Origin: Candidatus Acetothermia bacterium
Lineage (GTDB): Bacteria; Bipolaricaulota; Bipolaricaulia; RBG-16-55-9; JANLFV01
Reading direction: 5' to 3'
Assembly (NCBI GenBank): GCA_028275195.1
Contig: JAPWVC010000072.1
Span: 1 to 6,660, forward strand
DNA: 6,660 nucleotides
Under the pieces are notes generated by a model. That model was given only the letters and a program-made list of their open reading frames with translations, had not been told where the DNA came from and did no database searches. Both the position numbers and the translations under genes were made by a program. Below are positions 4,646 through 6,660 of this stretch, piece by piece; position 1 is the stretch's first letter, and every line of letters begins with the position of its first letter.

Positions 4646-6660
4646 ATGGCTGAGCTCTCGCTCCAAGAGGCCCGCCAGCGCGTGGAGGAGCTCCGCCGGG
4701 AGATCCGCAAGCACAACTATTACTACTATGTCCTCGATTCTCCGATCATCTCTGATGCGGAATACGATGCCCTGATGCGCGAGCTCCAGGAGCTCGAGGC
4801 CCGCTTCCCCGAACTCTATGATCCTACTTCCCCGACCCAGCAGGTCGGAGCCCCACCGCAAGAGGAGTTCCGCCCCGTCCGCCACACCCTCCCGATGCTC
4901 TCCCTCGCCAACGCCTTCAACGAGGAGGAGGTCAGGGAGTTCGACCGACGGGTGAAGCGACTCCTCGATGGCGGCCCGGTCGAGTATATCGTCGAGCCGA
5001 AATATGATGGCCTGGCGGTGGAGCTGATCTACGAAGACGGGGTCTTCACCGTCGGGGCGACCCGCGGGGATGGCGAGGTAGGTGAGGATGTGACCCTAAA
5101 CCTAAAGACGATCAAGTCTATTCCGCTAGTCCTCCGCGAGCCGGAGGGGCGCCCTCTCCCCAAGCGGCTGGCCGTCCGCGGTGAGGTCTACATGGACATC
5201 GCGGACTTCAAGCGCCTGAACGAGGAGAGGCTCGCCCAAGGCGAGCCACCCTTCGCCAACCCGCGGAACGCCGCGGCCGGGAGCTTGAGGCAGCTCGACT
5301 CCCGGATCACCGCCCGCCGGCCGCTGAAGATCTTCTTCTACGATGTCGGCCAGTGCGAGGGGATCGAGTTTCAGACCCAGGAGGAGCTGCTGAAGACCCT
5401 CCCGGAGTTCGGCCTGCGGGTCAATCCGCTCTTCCGGAAGTGCGGGACGATTGAAGAGGCGATCGCCTTCCACCACGAGCTCGAGCGGGAGAGGGAGGCC
5501 CTCCCCTACGAGTCCGACGGGGTGGTCATCAAGGTCGATCGGTTCGAGCTCCGCCGGCGGCTGGGGGAGATTGCCCGTGCCCCGCGCTGGGCTGTGGCTT
5601 ACAAGTTCTCGCCACGCCAAGCCACGACCCGCATCAAGGAGATCATCCTCCAGGTCGGGCGGACCGGGGCGATCACCCCTGTGGCGCTCCTCGAGCCGGT
5701 CGAGCTCGCCGGGGCCACGATCAGCCGGGCCACACTCCACAACCAGGAGGAGATCGCGGCCAAGGACATCCGGATCGGGGACTTAGTCCTGGTCGAGCGG
5801 GCTGGGGATGTGATCCCCGAGGTGGTGAAGGCGATCCCCGAGGCCCGGACCGGGGAGGAGAGGGAGTTCGTCATGCCCGAGCACTGCCCGGTCTGCGGGA
5901 GCCGGCTCGTCCGCCCCGAAGATGAGGTCCTCTACCGTTGCCCGAACATCTCCTGTCCCGCCAGGATCAAGGAGTCGATCAGGCATTTCGCCTCGAAGGG
6001 GGCCCTCGACATCGAGGGCTTGGGGGATAAGCTGGTCAATCAACTGGTCGAGAAGGGGCTAGTCCGCGAGGTGGCTGACATCTTCCATCTCAAGAGGGAG
6101 GAGTTAGTAGCCCTCGAGCGGATGGGGGAGAAGTCGGCGGCCAACCTCTTGGAGGCGATCGAGCGGAGCAAGCAGGTCCCCCTGAGCCGGTTCATCTATG
6201 CTCTGGGGATCAGGCATGTCGGGGAGAGGCTCGCGGAGCTCCTCGCCAGGCATTACGCGACGATCGAGGAGCTGATGGAGGCCACGGAGGAAGAGCTCCA
6301 GGCGGTCCCCGAGGTCGGGCCGGAGGTGGCGCGGAGCATCTCCCAATTCTTCTCGACCGAGAAGAACCGCGAGGCGATCAAGCGGCTCCTGGAAGCAGGG
6401 GTCAGGCCGATCCCGGAGAGGGTGGAGATAGAGGAGGCCAGGCCTCTCCCATTGGCGGGGAAGAGGTTCGTCTTCACCGGTGCGCTCCGGGCTTTCACCC
6501 GCGAGGAGGCCGAGGAGCTAGTGAGGCGGCTGGGGGGCGAGGCCAGCTCTTCAGTGAGCCGGAAGACCGACTATGTCGTGGTGGGGGAGGCCCCGGGCTC
6601 GAAGCTGGCCAAGGCCCAAGAGTTGGGGGTGAAGGTCCTGAGCGAGGAGGAATTCAAGCG
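4646..6660 (+). CDS. ligA: NAD+-dependent DNA ligase LigA, lacking only its last residues at the window edge
   Basis: The frame from the ATG at 4646 is open for 671 codons to the window end. LigA seals nicks in duplex DNA, joining Okazaki fragments and finishing repair, using NAD+ to form a ligase-AMP intermediate. Domains in order are: Ia with HNYYYYVLDSP and ISDAEYD (23-41) for NAD+ binding; adenylation domain with catalytic K119 in EPKYDGLA, RGEVYM (178-183), SDGVVIKV (290-297) and AYKFSP (K320); OB fold with GRTGAITPVA (338-347) and SRATLHN (360-366); a four-cysteine zinc finger C414, C417, C432, C437; helix-hairpin-helix repeats (about 450-590, for example IRHVGERLA and VPEVGPEVA); and a C-terminal BRCT domain from about 601 (GKRFVFTGAL). 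All expected catalytic residues are present and no frameshift is seen. AGAGGGTGAG at 4633-4642 is the probable ribosome site, close to the start. Usual length is about 670-690, so very little is missing. Confidence 0.97.
   Translation, partial: MAELSLQEARQRVEELRREIRKHNYYYYVLDSPIISDAEYDALMRELQELEARFPELYDPTSPTQQVGAPPQEEFRPVRHTLPMLSLANAFNEEEVREFDRRVKRLLDGGPVEYIVEPKYDGLAVELIYEDGVFTVGATRGDGEVGEDVTLNLKTIKSIPLVLREPEGRPLPKRLAVRGEVYMDIADFKRLNEERLAQGEPPFANPRNAAAGSLRQLDSRITARRPLKIFFYDVGQCEGIEFQTQEELLKTLPEFGLRVNPLFRKCGTIEEAIAFHHELEREREALPYESDGVVIKVDRFELRRRLGEIARAPRWAVAYKFSPRQATTRIKEIILQVGRTGAITPVALLEPVELAGATISRATLHNQEEIAAKDIRIGDLVLVERAGDVIPEVVKAIPEARTGEEREFVMPEHCPVCGSRLVRPEDEVLYRCPNISCPARIKESIRHFASKGALDIEGLGDKLVNQLVEKGLVREVADIFHLKREELVALERMGEKSAANLLEAIERSKQVPLSRFIYALGIRHVGERLAELLARHYATIEELMEATEEELQAVPEVGPEVARSISQFFSTEKNREAIKRLLEAGVRPIPERVEIEEARPLPLAGKRFVFTGALRAFTREEAEELVRRLGGEASSSVSRKTDYVVVGEAPGSKLAKAQELGVKVLSEEEFK

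Noticed and set aside
5126..5740. Minus-strand open frame (204 residues) opposite ligA
   Set aside because: It is the antisense of the well-conserved ligase adenylation domain; no family resemblance or ribosome site was seen.

Overview
This GC-rich bacterial window (about 60-65% G+C by eye, third positions mostly G or C, Gly often GGG, Arg often CGG/AGG) is densely coding. It has five genes on the plus strand and the beginning of one divergent gene on the minus strand. Nothing fixes the taxon. The LytR-CpsA-Psr protein, 7TM-HD protein, PhoH and NAD+-dependent ligase are bacterial. TTG and GTG starts and very short leaders point to a less-studied, possibly deep-branching lineage, but that is inference.

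Layout: (1) positions 271 to 1, minus strand, hold the N-terminal 90 residues of an LCP-family cell-envelope protein cut by the window edge. (2) Positions 272-352 are a compact divergent promoter region. It has a good extended -10 (TGTTATAAT) only 11 bases before the next start codon, and a minus-strand -35-like TTGACT inside the same DNA. (3) 353-865 is an AMMECR1-domain protein (AmrA). (4) 909-2191 is MtaB, the radical-SAM methylthiotransferase that makes ms2t6A37 in tRNA. Its frame is broken by one missing base near 1893-1898, so it reads as two overlapping ORFs. (5) 2192-3181 is a PhoH-family ATPase starting with TTG right after the mtaB stop, behind a strong Shine-Dalgarno sequence. (6) About 3213-4589 is a polytopic membrane HD phosphohydrolase of the PgpH/7TM-HD type that lacks the large extracellular domain. 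(7) 4646 to the window end is an almost complete NAD+-dependent DNA ligase (LigA) with its own promoter-like sequence.

The order mtaB-phoH-7TM-HD is a compressed version of the yqeV...phoH-yqfF order of Bacillus subtilis. The usual next gene, ybeY, is missing and ligA takes its place. The genes link tRNA modification (MtaB), RNA/ribosome metabolism (PhoH), probable cyclic-dinucleotide turnover (7TM-HD) and DNA replication/repair (LigA). I see no mobile element, CRISPR array, RNA gene or clear new system. The items most worth a second look are the mtaB frameshift, the minimal 7TM-HD protein and the near-leaderless divergent promoter.
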